This document shows positions 1-7,731 of a stretch of 33,066 nt of DNA, in pieces. Within the stretch, counting starts at the first letter, position 1. The number at the start of each line of letters is the position of its first letter. The notes under the pieces are model-generated. The model was not told the DNA's origin and did not search any database. It saw only the letters and a list, made by a program, of their open reading frames with translations. The DNA is from Methanobacteriota archaeon. GTDB taxonomy: Archaea > Thermoplasmatota > Poseidoniia > Poseidoniales > Poseidoniaceae. The DNA lies in the NCBI GenBank assembly GCA_002699515.1, contig PAAW01000069.1:1-33066 (forward strand), given 5' to 3'. The position numbers and the translations under genes are program-made.

Positions 1-1
1 A

Positions 2-1138
2 CTTATAGGAATTAGGGACCCTCCAAGAAGTGAAGCATATGAAGCAATAGCAACATGCCATGAAGCAGGAATTAGAGTTATTATGATTACAGGCGACCAG
101 GAGTATACTGCTAAATCCGTAGGGATAGAATTAGAGATTTGTAATGAAAACGATGAAACTATCAATGGGTATGAACTAGACGATATTAATGATCAAAAAT
201 TAATTGAAATAGTAAGAACAGTAAATATATTTTCAAGAGTTACTCCTGATCAAAAAATGAGGATTGTACAAGCACTTCAAAAAACGGGAGAAGTTGTTGC
301 AATGACTGGAGATGGTGTCAATGACGCTCCCGCATTATCATCAGCAAATATCGGTATCGCCATGGGAATTGCAGGAACTGATGTAGCCAGAGATGCTGCT
401 GACATGGTCCTACAAGACGATAATTTCGCAAACATAGTACACGCTGTTGAGGAAGGAAGAAAGATTTATTGGAATATTAGAAACTTTGTAAGATACCAAG
501 TATCGACAAATGTAGCAGCTGTTTTAGTTCTAATCCTAAGTTCATTTGTATTAGGAACTCCTGATGAAATACCGTTAACTGCCACTCAAATACTTGTAAT
601 AAATATCCTAATGGATGGTCCTCCTGCAGTTGCTCTTGGTATGGAGAAAAATCATGGAAAGGTAATGAGTAGAGCACCAAGACCAGTTTCCGAAGGGTTA
701 CCAAATTTAATTGATACAGTAATGATTACCTTCCTTGGCACATTAATGGCAGTAGGAACATTGATTGTTTACTATACTGTTAGAGGCATAGCAGATTATG
801 AACAAGCAGTCACTGCTACATTTGCAGTATTTGTTATGTTCCAACTATTTAATGTGATGAATTGTAGAAGTATTGATAAAAGCATATTTAAATTAGGTAT
901 CTTATCAAATAAAGCAGTGGCATACTCATTCATGATATGTACGTCACTACTGGTATTCATCATAGAATTCTCTCAATCAGAAGTACCTCTATTAAATCTA
1001 AAGATTGGTGAGTTTCTTTCAGTTGAAGAATTTATTCATTCATGGACATGGCCAGTAATAATACTATTAGCTTCATCAATACTAGTATTCGAAGAGTTTA
1101 GAAAGTTCTTAATGAAAGATACTAAAATATTCAATTAG
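2..1138 (+). CDS. P2-type Ca2+/Mn2+-transporting ATPase (SPCA/PMR1-like), C-terminal part
   Basis: The gene is cut by the left edge; the open frame runs from base 2 and gives about 378 residues. The visible part starts in the P domain with DPPR...AGIRVIMITGD, followed by the hinge motif TGDGVNDAP (about bases 305-330) and the final membrane helices. Helix M6 reads NILMDGPPA, keeping the Asn/Asp pair that binds calcium in P2 pumps. In M5 the motif is STNVAAV, with Ala where SERCA has a calcium-binding Glu; this is the pattern of single-site secretory-pathway (SPCA/PMR1) pumps that move Ca2+ and Mn2+. The stretch FQLFNVMNCRS...KSIFKLGI...SN also matches that family. Expected role is ATP-driven export of Ca2+/Mn2+ across the cell membrane. 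The nucleotide-binding and phosphorylation (DKTG) regions lie outside the window. Family call is strong; ion specificity is inferred. Confidence 0.9.
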   Translation, partial: LIGIRDPPRSEAYEAIATCHEAGIRVIMITGDQEYTAKSVGIELEICNENDETINGYELDDINDQKLIEIVRTVNIFSRVTPDQKMRIVQALQKTGEVVAMTGDGVNDAPALSSANIGIAMGIAGTDVARDAADMVLQDDNFANIVHAVEEGRKIYWNIRNFVRYQVSTNVAAVLVLILSSFVLGTPDEIPLTATQILVINILMDGPPAVALGMEKNHGKVMSRAPRPVSEGLPNLIDTVMITFLGTLMAVGTLIVYYTVRGIADYEQAVTATFAVFVMFQLFNVMNCRSIDKSIFKLGILSNKAVAYSFMICTSLLVFIIEFSQSEVPLLNLKIGEFLSVEEFIHSWTWPVIILLASSILVFEEFRKFLMKDTKIFN

Positions 1139-1144
1139 TTAGGT

Positions 1145-3535
1145 TTAACTAAAGTATTTATCTAATGCTTTATCCATCATTTCTTCTTCATCTTTTGATT
1201 CTTCAATATCTTCTATAACTTCTTCTTGCATTACCTTCTTTAAATCATCTATACTTTTTTCTTGACCTTGCATTTCAATTTCTTTTATTGTTTGAGTGTT
1301 GAGTTCTTCTTCATTATCATCCACTTCCGCTGGTACTTCTACAACCTCTTCTATTTCTGGTTGTTTATTTCTTTTTCTTGCTACCCTTCTTCTAGACTTA
1401 TTTTTCTCTTTGGCATCATTAACCATAATTTCTTTAGTATCGGAAACTATTTTTTTATTGGGATCTACTTTTATTTTCCGTACCTTAGTTTTTTTGTTTA
1501 AAGAATCTGAGGCCTTCTTATAATCTGTATAAGTTTCTGAATAATAAAAACCAGCATCATCTCCATAATTCCAATCATCTCCTTCTCTTCTTCCAGGATT
1601 ATAGTAACCATACTCTTTTTTATTTCTTTTTGAATTAGGTGGTGTCTTCTTTTTTGTAGATGGAGGTGATCTTTTATTCATTGAATACTCATCAATACTA
1701 AACCTATTTCTACGCCTTATTATTAATAAACCTGAAATAACTATGAAGGCTATCGATAATAATCCATATGATGTATACTTGAGATATTTTACTAATACTC
1801 CAACTTCTATACTTGCTTTCTCTTCTTCTCCCTTGAATTCCAAATCAAATGCAGCAGTAGTATCAAACCATGATTCAATAACATATGTTTTAATTTTAGT
1901 ATCAGTAACTGATAATTTTATTGGATAACTATGAACAAGATCATAAGGCATCCCATAACCTAAAGATGGAGGATTTGTAACTGTCAAAGTATAATTGTTT
2001 GAAACATCCTTTAGGAGTTCATATGATAATGTCCAACTAAAACTAATTCTTTCCTTAGAATCGTGAGCTAAATTTGTTAAACCTCCACAGGAGTAATCAA
2101 TACTATCAACTCCTGCGATCACTGAATTATTATCAAACAAAAATACCCCATACCATGTATCAGATAATAAATTTACATCTATTTTTGAACAAAACACATC
2201 ATTAAAAATTGTTCTTTCATCTGGCACAATATATCCATCTTCTTCAAGTGTTTCTGCAGCAATTAATCTTAAAGATTCACTGTCCTGTAGGCTGAAATAA
2301 ACCGTTTCACTAATAATTAAATTATTATCTAGCATTGTCACTTCAAAATTACGAATGAAGTCTGTATCTGAAACTAAATTACAAGGATTATCAGAATCAC
2401 AAGACACATCTAGATGATTTAAGATTCCATCTCCATCTCTATCTTCATCTTCTTGGTCTTCGATCCCGTCATGATCTAAATCGTTAGATGGTGAGGATGT
2501 AACCATTGGATTTATCCAATTTGTTGAATAGAGGGCAATATATTTAGAATATGTAGATGCAGCAATATCTCCATTAATTGGATTTATATCTAAATCCCTT
2601 ACCACGTGCCCTAATGCTAAACTATCTGTTTTCTCCCAGTTCCCCATAGTTGAGTATGTTATCAAAGTACTACCACCTTCATTTGTAAGTAATCTCATCA
2701 AGTTTTCTTCAGGTTGGAAAATTATTTTTTGTGCGTTTATTGTATTTGCAAGAGTAAATGATTGTAAGAAGTTGTGGCTGGAATCCATAATTTTCACTCC
2801 ATCTTCTGATGACCATGCATATACTCCCTCTTTGGAAAATTTACAATCAAAGATTGTTTGCCCTGTTTCAAAATGTTCTTCCATTTGCCCATCTTGCATA
2901 TTAAGTTCAATTCTCCCAAGTGAGCCAGAAATAAATATATCATTTTCGAAATCATAATCAAGACAAGATATTTTTGAATCGTGAGTTGTTTCTATAATTC
3001 TTGCTGGAGTATCTAAATCCGAGTAATAATAAGCATAAATCATTTGTTTACCAGCAACGTCTGTTGCATATGCAAATGATTCTCCACTAGCATTACTAAT
3101 TGTTACAATAGATGATACTTCTTTGCCCTGACTAACATAATCATGAGACCATGGAATTGACGATAAATCATAAACCGAAATTGCAGGAGTGTTTGTCATA
3201 AGGCTTGATCTACCTACTAGCAAATATCCATCTCCCTGGTTGGTTGAGTCTTGAGTAAATTCAACACTAGTAATGAAATCATCATTAAGGACCAATGGTG
3301 AAAAATCTAATTCGCTTCTTGTACCTGTATGATATACGTATAGATCCTTCTCAAATGCGATGGCTAAAAGATTGCCATCTCCAGAATATGACACCTCATC
3401 GGAACGATCTATTGGCACATCCGAATCTGGAGTCATTAATGCACTTAGGGGAGCATCTGCCTGTACAACATTTGCCACAGCAGATACAGAAATTAAAAAA
3501 AACATGAGATAGATTATATTCTGACTTCGCCTCAT
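1145..3535 (-). CDS. Exported single-span surface protein with propeller-like head, thrombospondin type 3 repeats and long charged cytoplasmic tail
   Basis: 796 residues, unnamed. An N-terminal signal peptide (about residues 1-27, MRRSQNIIYLMFFLISVSAV) leads into a roughly 300-residue beta-rich region with repeated blade-like pieces of the WD40/YVTN kind (SGDGNLLAIAF, DLDINPINGDIAAS). Residues about 350-378 carry Asp-rich thrombospondin type 3 calcium-binding repeats (DLDHDGIEDQEDEDRDGDGI). After a further beta-rich domain there is one membrane helix (about 585-605) followed by RRRNRF. The remaining ~190 residues are a cytoplasmic tail, first basic and Tyr-rich, then strongly acidic and helix-prone. 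The topology suggests a calcium-stabilised surface protein anchored in the membrane. Function is unknown; adhesion or sensing is only a guess. It converges with the ATPase gene with 6 bases between stops. Confidence 0.8.
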   Translation of the reverse strand: MRRSQNIIYLMFFLISVSAVANVVQADAPLSALMTPDSDVPIDRSDEVSYSGDGNLLAIAFEKDLYVYHTGTRSELDFSPLVLNDDFITSVEFTQDSTNQGDGYLLVGRSSLMTNTPAISVYDLSSIPWSHDYVSQGKEVSSIVTISNASGESFAYATDVAGKQMIYAYYYSDLDTPARIIETTHDSKISCLDYDFENDIFISGSLGRIELNMQDGQMEEHFETGQTIFDCKFSKEGVYAWSSEDGVKIMDSSHNFLQSFTLANTINAQKIIFQPEENLMRLLTNEGGSTLITYSTMGNWEKTDSLALGHVVRDLDINPINGDIAASTYSKYIALYSTNWINPMVTSSPSNDLDHDGIEDQEDEDRDGDGILNHLDVSCDSDNPCNLVSDTDFIRNFEVTMLDNNLIISETVYFSLQDSESLRLIAAETLEEDGYIVPDERTIFNDVFCSKIDVNLLSDTWYGVFLFDNNSVIAGVDSIDYSCGGLTNLAHDSKERISFSWTLSYELLKDVSNNYTLTVTNPPSLGYGMPYDLVHSYPIKLSVTDTKIKTYVIESWFDTTAAFDLEFKGEEEKASIEVGVLVKYLKYTSYGLLSIAFIVISGLLIIRRRNRFSIDEYSMNKRSPPSTKKKTPPNSKRNKKEYGYYNPGRREGDDWNYGDDAGFYYSETYTDYKKASDSLNKKTKVRKIKVDPNKKIVSDTKEIMVNDAKEKNKSRRRVARKRNKQPEIEEVVEVPAEVDDNEEELNTQTIKEIEMQGQEKSIDDLKKVMQEEVIEDIEESKDEEEMMDKALDKYFS

Positions 3536-3662
3536 TACTTCACTCCTCTTTTTGCTTCATTCTTTAACACATAATAAAGGTCTACGTTATTGTTAGCATT
3601 AATAAATCGTTTTTTGATGTAAACTAAAAAAGTCACAAGAGATAATAAACATGAAAAACCAA

Positions 3663-3671
3663 TTATATTTA
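3663..3671 (+). promoter_or_regulatory. TATA-box candidate for the DOHH-like gene
   Basis: The string ttatattta lies about 21 bases (centre to ATG) before the start at 3688. In archaea transcription starts about 25 bases after the TATA centre, so the transcript would be leaderless or nearly so; no Shine-Dalgarno-like sequence precedes the ATG, which fits. Confidence 0.45.
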
Positions 3672-3687
3672 GCAAGCAACAGATAGT

Positions 3688-4158
3688 ATGCCTAAGCCTG
3701 AAGTAAGTGATTTTGGTTCTGTAGATCCAGCGCCCCCTACAACAGTTAAATCGCTAGAAAAATTAAACATAATATTAAATAATGAAGAAGAAAATATGTT
3801 TGAAAGAATGCGGGCTGTATTTAGTTTGAGGAATGATGGTTCTGATGAATCTGTAGATATTTTAAGTAATGGTTTTAATTCTAATTCTGCGCTCCTTAAA
3901 CATGAAATTGCTTATGTAATGGGCCAAATGCAGAATGAAGCAGCAATACCTCACTTGATTGAGAGATTAGAAGACGAAGAAGAACATGTAATGGTCAGGC
4001 ATGAAGCGGCAGAAGCTATTGGCGCTATTGGCAATATTTCCACAAAACCTATTTTGGAAAAATTTCTAAATCATAAATTACCAGAAATCTCTGAATCATG
4101 TGAAGTCGCACTAGGTTTAATCTCACACTACAACGAGGATTTATTTGAAGAATCGTAA
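3688..4158 (+). CDS. Half-size deoxyhypusine hydroxylase-like HEAT-repeat protein
   Basis: 156 residues made of HEAT-type helical pairs with two His-Glu motifs, KHEIAYVMGQM (H72-E73) and RHEAAEAIGAI (H105-E106), 33 residues apart. In eukaryotic deoxyhypusine hydroxylase (DOHH) four such HE motifs, two from each of two similar lobes, hold the diiron centre that hydroxylates the deoxyhypusine residue of eIF5A. This protein corresponds to one lobe and most resembles the C-terminal one: it shares, as recalled, the SVDPAPP linker, the FER.RA.F.LRN helix, SALL/F-HE, and the SCEVAL ending. It could form a diiron site as a homodimer. Alternatives are a generic PBS-lyase HEAT-like protein or a scaffold. 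No eIF5A or deoxyhypusine synthase gene is in the window. The short downstream gap to the 67-residue gene (34 bases) suggests co-transcription. Confidence 0.75.
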   Translation: MPKPEVSDFGSVDPAPPTTVKSLEKLNIILNNEEENMFERMRAVFSLRNDGSDESVDILSNGFNSNSALLKHEIAYVMGQMQNEAAIPHLIERLEDEEEHVMVRHEAAEAIGAIGNISTKPILEKFLNHKLPEISESCEVALGLISHYNEDLFEES

Positions 4159-4192
4159 CAAACCATAATATCTTGATTCTATTGGAATCACC

Positions 4193-4396
4193 ATGCCTCA
4201 CCAACATGTACCATTAGGATTGACAGAAAATGGAGAATTAGGCCCCATTTGCCACTATACTGGCAAGATTATGACTTTTGGAGAGGCTATGGTCATTAAT
4301 CAACATTATGTGTGCTGGGAATATTACCAAAAACTTACAGGCGCCACACCTTCAACTAAAATTACAAAATCAAACAAACCATTTTATAATAAGTAA
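4193..4396 (+). CDS. Small Cys/His-containing hypothetical protein
   Basis: 67 residues, not recognised. The central part, ICHYTGKIMTFGEAMVI followed by NQHYVCWEYY, has Cys20, His21, His38 and Cys41, a spacing that could hold one metal ion, but no named zinc-finger family fits. The C-terminal 20 residues are Lys/Thr-rich and look disordered. The ATG at 4193 is preceded by a weak context (gaatcacc). It lies between the DOHH-like gene and priS, same strand, with gaps of 34 and 46 bases, so it may share their transcript. Codon use matches its neighbours, which supports a real gene. Confidence 0.6.
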   Translation: MPHQHVPLGLTENGELGPICHYTGKIMTFGEAMVINQHYVCWEYYQKLTGATPSTKITKSNKPFYNK

Positions 4397-4442
4397 CAGA
4401 AATAATGGTAATGCTTACAATCCACCATTCATAAGGTAGCCT

Positions 4443-5651
4443 GTGGCCTCTAGTGATTGGGCGAGATATGCTCTAAAATTCGGCGATTATTACAGAAATG
4501 CAGAATTATGGACCCCTCCAAGAATTAGGATGAGAGAATGGATGCTCTCACCATTTGGAAATAATAAACCTCTCAGGCATAAAAGTTTCAATTCTGTAAA
4601 TAATTTGAGAGATTTTCTTGTTAATAGGACCCCTGCAAGTGTATTCTATAGCACTGCATATTGGAATGATCCTAACCAGTTAAAAATGTCAGAAAAAGGA
4701 TGGAAAGGTGCAGATTTAATCTTTGATTTAGATGGAGATCATCTCCCTAGCATAAACCCACATAACTTCCCAGAAATGTTAGAAATAATAAGAGAATATG
4801 CGTGGAATTTATGGTATGATTTTTTAAAACCAGATTTTGGTTTTGATGAAAAGTACTTACAAGTAACCTTTTCGGGGCATAGAGGATACCATTTACATTA
4901 TAGAGACCCTAAGATATTCCATCTTGATTCTTCAGCAAGAAGAGAATTAGTTAACCACATTAGGGGAAATTCAGTAGACGTTGACAAATCAAGAAATAAG
5001 GATGGCTGGATTAATGCAAATGGTTGGCCAAATAAAGTCGTAGAGGGGTCTAAAAATCTAATAGAGAAAATAGATTTCATCAATAATAATGAGGGGTCGG
5101 AGGAGGCGAAGACATTAATTCGTTCTTTACTTGAAAACATGAGCGATAAATACAGCACTAAGAATAAAAAACCTAAAGCATCATTTAAAAACATGATTGC
5201 AAAATTCAAAGCCGATGGCATGAAAGAACAAATTATGACTGGAAAATTCACAAGGTTAGGTGCTAAAAACGAAGAGGTTTTTAAAGATTTAATTAAAGCA
5301 GATCAAAGCATAATTCTTTCAAAAAGTGGTGAGACAGACGATCCTGTAACAGTAGACATCAGAAGGGTAATTAGATATCCCACAAGTTTACATGGAAAAT
5401 CAGGACTTAAAGTAACTGAATTTCCATTAGAAAGGCTAAATCCTGATAATCAAAATAAATTTGATCCACTTACTGAGGCTGTAGTTCTCGGAAAAGGGAA
5501 AAGAGTAGATGTTGAAATATGTATAGATGAAGGAAATATTAGAATTAAAGACCGTGAATATGACCTTTATAGAGGAGATATTATTGAAGTAAACGAAGAT
5601 GTTGCTTCATTCTTGATTTTAAAGAATTGGGCCACAATAAAGAGAAGATAA
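4443..5651 (+). CDS. priS: DNA primase small (catalytic) subunit PriS
   Basis: 402 residues, in the upper part of the archaeal range. PriS makes the short primers for replication together with PriL (not in this window). The catalytic motif is FDLDGDH, with metal-binding Asp95 and Asp97, followed by the nucleotide-binding motif SGHRGYH at 144-150. Near the C terminus VDIRRVIRYPTSLHGKSGL (from about residue 300) matches the conserved archaeo-eukaryotic primase block that includes the third acidic residue and SLHGK. The frame opens with GTG at 4443 giving MASSDWARYALKFGDYY, the usual archaeal start region. Few cysteines are present, so the zinc knuckle seen in some PriS proteins is not evident. 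Confidence 0.93.
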   Translation: MASSDWARYALKFGDYYRNAELWTPPRIRMREWMLSPFGNNKPLRHKSFNSVNNLRDFLVNRTPASVFYSTAYWNDPNQLKMSEKGWKGADLIFDLDGDHLPSINPHNFPEMLEIIREYAWNLWYDFLKPDFGFDEKYLQVTFSGHRGYHLHYRDPKIFHLDSSARRELVNHIRGNSVDVDKSRNKDGWINANGWPNKVVEGSKNLIEKIDFINNNEGSEEAKTLIRSLLENMSDKYSTKNKKPKASFKNMIAKFKADGMKEQIMTGKFTRLGAKNEEVFKDLIKADQSIILSKSGETDDPVTVDIRRVIRYPTSLHGKSGLKVTEFPLERLNPDNQNKFDPLTEAVVLGKGKRVDVEICIDEGNIRIKDREYDLYRGDIIEVNEDVASFLILKNWATIKRR

Positions 5652-5725
5652 TACACCCCACATAATACGATTATATTAGCCAAGATTATAGGAAAGGTAC
5701 CATTCACGTTAACCGGTGGAATCGA

Positions 5726-6955
5726 ATGAGTGAGTCTCCAGATGACAAAAAGAGTCAAAATAAGGGCAACTCGGACCTAAGTGACATAGTACAATGGGGC
5801 GGCCCTTCCAATTCTAATTTACCCCCTCCGCCACTACCTGAAATAAGCATAGAAAATGCTCTAGACATTCCGCCTCCGCCTGGACTTGATATTGCTCCAC
5901 CTCCGCCTGGACTTGATATTGCTCCACCTCCGCCTGGACTTGATATTGCTCCACCTCCACTTGGACTTGATATTGCTCCACCTCCACCTCCTGCAATAAA
6001 TGAAACTATTCAGGTTGAGTCACCAGAAATGGAAATACCACCTCCTCCTGCTTTAGAAACCGTAAACTTACTAGATTCCTTACCTCCACCACCTATGCCA
6101 GAACCAGAATCTATGTCATTTTCAATACCTAAGGAATTAAATGAAACAATGGAGGAAGTTATCGAAGTAACTGAGTTAGAAGATAGTGACTATAGAGAAC
6201 TATGGAAAAGGACTAGCGATAAACCACTACAACAAGTTTATGGACATATAGATCGGATTGGTTCAGGAGAAGTAGGAAGTTTACTAGACAGATACGCTGA
6301 TCGTTTTGGTTCCGAATTAGATAGAGAAATCATTGTACTTAGGCAGCAGGAAAGACAACAAAAAATACAGGAATTACACCAAGTTCCAATTGTTGAATTA
6401 ATTGAAGAAGAAGTTAAAGAAGAATTTGAAGAGCCTGAGCACGAACCATTAAGCGAGGAAATAGCTGACGAATTAGAAGACGAGTTAGACGACATTGAAG
6501 ATGAAATTCTCGAAGTAGAAAAATCATTTACTAAAGCCAAGAAAAAGAAAAAGAAGGCGGACATCAAAAAATTTGGAGATGAATTAAATTCTTTATTTGA
6601 AAGAAGAGATGCAATAAATGCGATTTTAGATGGTGATGAGGATCATGAAGCACTTGAGCATACTGAAGTAGCGAAGACATTAGAAGAGGATTTATTCGAA
6701 AGATTCGTTGGAGTAGTAGATGAATTACTAGGCAAACTACCAGAAGATAAATTAAATTCATTCTTAGAAAGTAAAGATTTTGAGATATACAAAAATATTG
6801 CTTCAGAACCGGAATCCGCTTCTGAAAAAGAAAGGAAATCATTTTTCAAATTAGTAAATGATAAATTAGCCGAATTACCAGAGGCAGCTATAAACGATTT
6901 TATCGCTTCCGAAAACTGGGGTCTTTACGAAGAAATGGGTGAAATATATAATTAA
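5726..6955 (+). CDS. Proline-rich tandem-repeat protein with acidic coiled-coil region
   Basis: 409 residues, unknown function, no signal peptide or membrane span. Residues about 30-135 are low-complexity and proline-rich, with four perfect or near-perfect nine-residue repeats GLDIAPPPP. Residues about 140-300 are highly charged and helix-prone, with an acidic stretch (EEEVKEEFEEPEHEPLSEE) and a Lys cluster (KAKKKKKKADIKKF). The last ~90 residues contain two related segments: DELLGKLPEDKLNSFLESKD and NDKLAELPEAAINDFIASEN, apparently an internal duplication of a small helical unit. The start at 5726 follows ggtgg. It precedes the RDD-like membrane protein by 21 bases, so the two are probably co-expressed. 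A cytoplasmic scaffold or polar/division factor is possible but unproven. Confidence 0.75.
   Translation: MSESPDDKKSQNKGNSDLSDIVQWGGPSNSNLPPPPLPEISIENALDIPPPPGLDIAPPPPGLDIAPPPPGLDIAPPPLGLDIAPPPPPAINETIQVESPEMEIPPPPALETVNLLDSLPPPPMPEPESMSFSIPKELNETMEEVIEVTELEDSDYRELWKRTSDKPLQQVYGHIDRIGSGEVGSLLDRYADRFGSELDREIIVLRQQERQQKIQELHQVPIVELIEEEVKEEFEEPEHEPLSEEIADELEDELDDIEDEILEVEKSFTKAKKKKKKADIKKFGDELNSLFERRDAINAILDGDEDHEALEHTEVAKTLEEDLFERFVGVVDELLGKLPEDKLNSFLESKDFEIYKNIASEPESASEKERKSFFKLVNDKLAELPEAAINDFIASENWGLYEEMGEIYN
5882..5989 (+). repeat. Four in-frame 27-base tandem repeats encoding GLDIAPPPP
   Basis: Units start at 5882, 5909, 5936 and 5963 and read ggacttgatattgctccacc plus tccgcct, with few substitutions (the third ends tccactt and the fourth tccacct). 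Each unit is nine codons, so copy-number change keeps the frame. The near identity at DNA level, including synonymous sites, points to recent slippage or unequal recombination rather than old protein repeats. Confidence 0.95.
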
Positions 6956-6962
6956 AAAAAAT

Positions 6963-6969
6963 AAGGAGG
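6963..6969 (+). promoter_or_regulatory. Strong Shine-Dalgarno site for the RDD-like gene
   Basis: The string aaggagg lies 7 bases before the ATG at 6977, a near-perfect complement to the 16S rRNA 3' end. It fixes this ATG as the start and contrasts with the SD-poor starts of most other genes in the window. Confidence 0.8.
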
Positions 6970-6976
6970 AATAAAT

Positions 6977-7726
6977 ATGGGATTACTTGACAAAGCTGCA
7001 GAAAAAAAGGCTGAACCAAAAGTTGCCGAAGTTGAAAAACCAAAAAGAGAACGTAGGCAAAGAAAAGCAAAAACTGAAATCGAACCCGTTGTGGTTAGTT
7101 CTGAAACGAAAAAACCTAGGAGAGAAAGGAAGAAAAGAGCACCTAGTGAACCTAAAGTAATTCCAAAGGAATTCGAATTGGCTGGAAGATTAAATCGATT
7201 CGCCGTAGGTCTTGCAAATTTTGTTGTAAATTGGGGCCTTGTAGTTACTGCAATTGTTATGAGTGCATTCCTGAATGCAAATCCAACATGGATTATTATT
7301 GGAGGCGTCCTACTTGCCATAACAAATATTGTAATTTTACCAATATTCATGGGAAGGAATCTAGGTCAATTTATTTCAAGAACTAAATATATCAATAGTA
7401 AATCGGAAAGACCAGTATTTATTCATGCATTACTAAACAACCTAAACTTCCCTCTATTTTTACTTGGACTTATATTGATGTTAATGGGATCTGGTTCAGG
7501 AGACTATGCATTATTGGGTGGTGGCGCATTTGCCTCATCAATACTTCTAATTGATAGTTGGTTATGCAAAAGATACCTATTCCAAGAGAGCAAACAAGGA
7601 CTATGGGATATTGTATTCAATGCCTACCTTGTCAAGCATGTACCTTCAGGTGAAGAAACTGGATGGTTAGCTAAATTAGAAGGACTTGGGGACTTTGCTG
7701 AACAAAAATTCAAGATGAATAAGTAA
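6977..7726 (+). CDS. RDD-like multi-span membrane protein with charged N-terminal tail
   Basis: 249 residues. Residues 1-65 are extremely Lys/Arg/Glu-rich (KPKRERRQRKAKTE, KKPRRERKKRAPSEPK) and should be cytoplasmic and disordered. Then come about four membrane helices near residues 75-97, 104-125, 150-168 and 173-193. Between helices 2 and 3 the motif GRNLGQFISRTKYINSKSERP resembles the G.SLGK.L.GL block of the RDD family, and near the end SKQGLWDIVFNAYLVK resembles the RDD R.GLHDL.A.T.VV block. The family is named after a domain whose function is mostly unknown, sometimes transport. The Arg-Asp-Asp signature itself is not clear, so this is a divergent member at best. It shares a transcript direction with the proline-repeat gene. 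Confidence 0.7.
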   Translation: MGLLDKAAEKKAEPKVAEVEKPKRERRQRKAKTEIEPVVVSSETKKPRRERKKRAPSEPKVIPKEFELAGRLNRFAVGLANFVVNWGLVVTAIVMSAFLNANPTWIIIGGVLLAITNIVILPIFMGRNLGQFISRTKYINSKSERPVFIHALLNNLNFPLFLLGLILMLMGSGSGDYALLGGGAFASSILLIDSWLCKRYLFQESKQGLWDIVFNAYLVKHVPSGEETGWLAKLEGLGDFAEQKFKMNK

Positions 7727-7731
7727 TTAAT

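Noticed and set aside
1262-1523. Plus-strand frames opposite the charged tail of the surface protein
   Set aside because: They are Phe/Ser/Leu-rich shadows of an acidic and basic coding tail and have no independent support.
5882-5989. Regular repeats as a possible CRISPR array
   Set aside because: The units are directly adjacent with no spacers, and they are in frame within a coding sequence.
5814-5996. Antisense frame across the proline repeats giving a Gln/Val/Glu repeat peptide
   Set aside because: It is the mirror of the 27-base repeats; the plus strand has the long frame with normal start context and neighbours.
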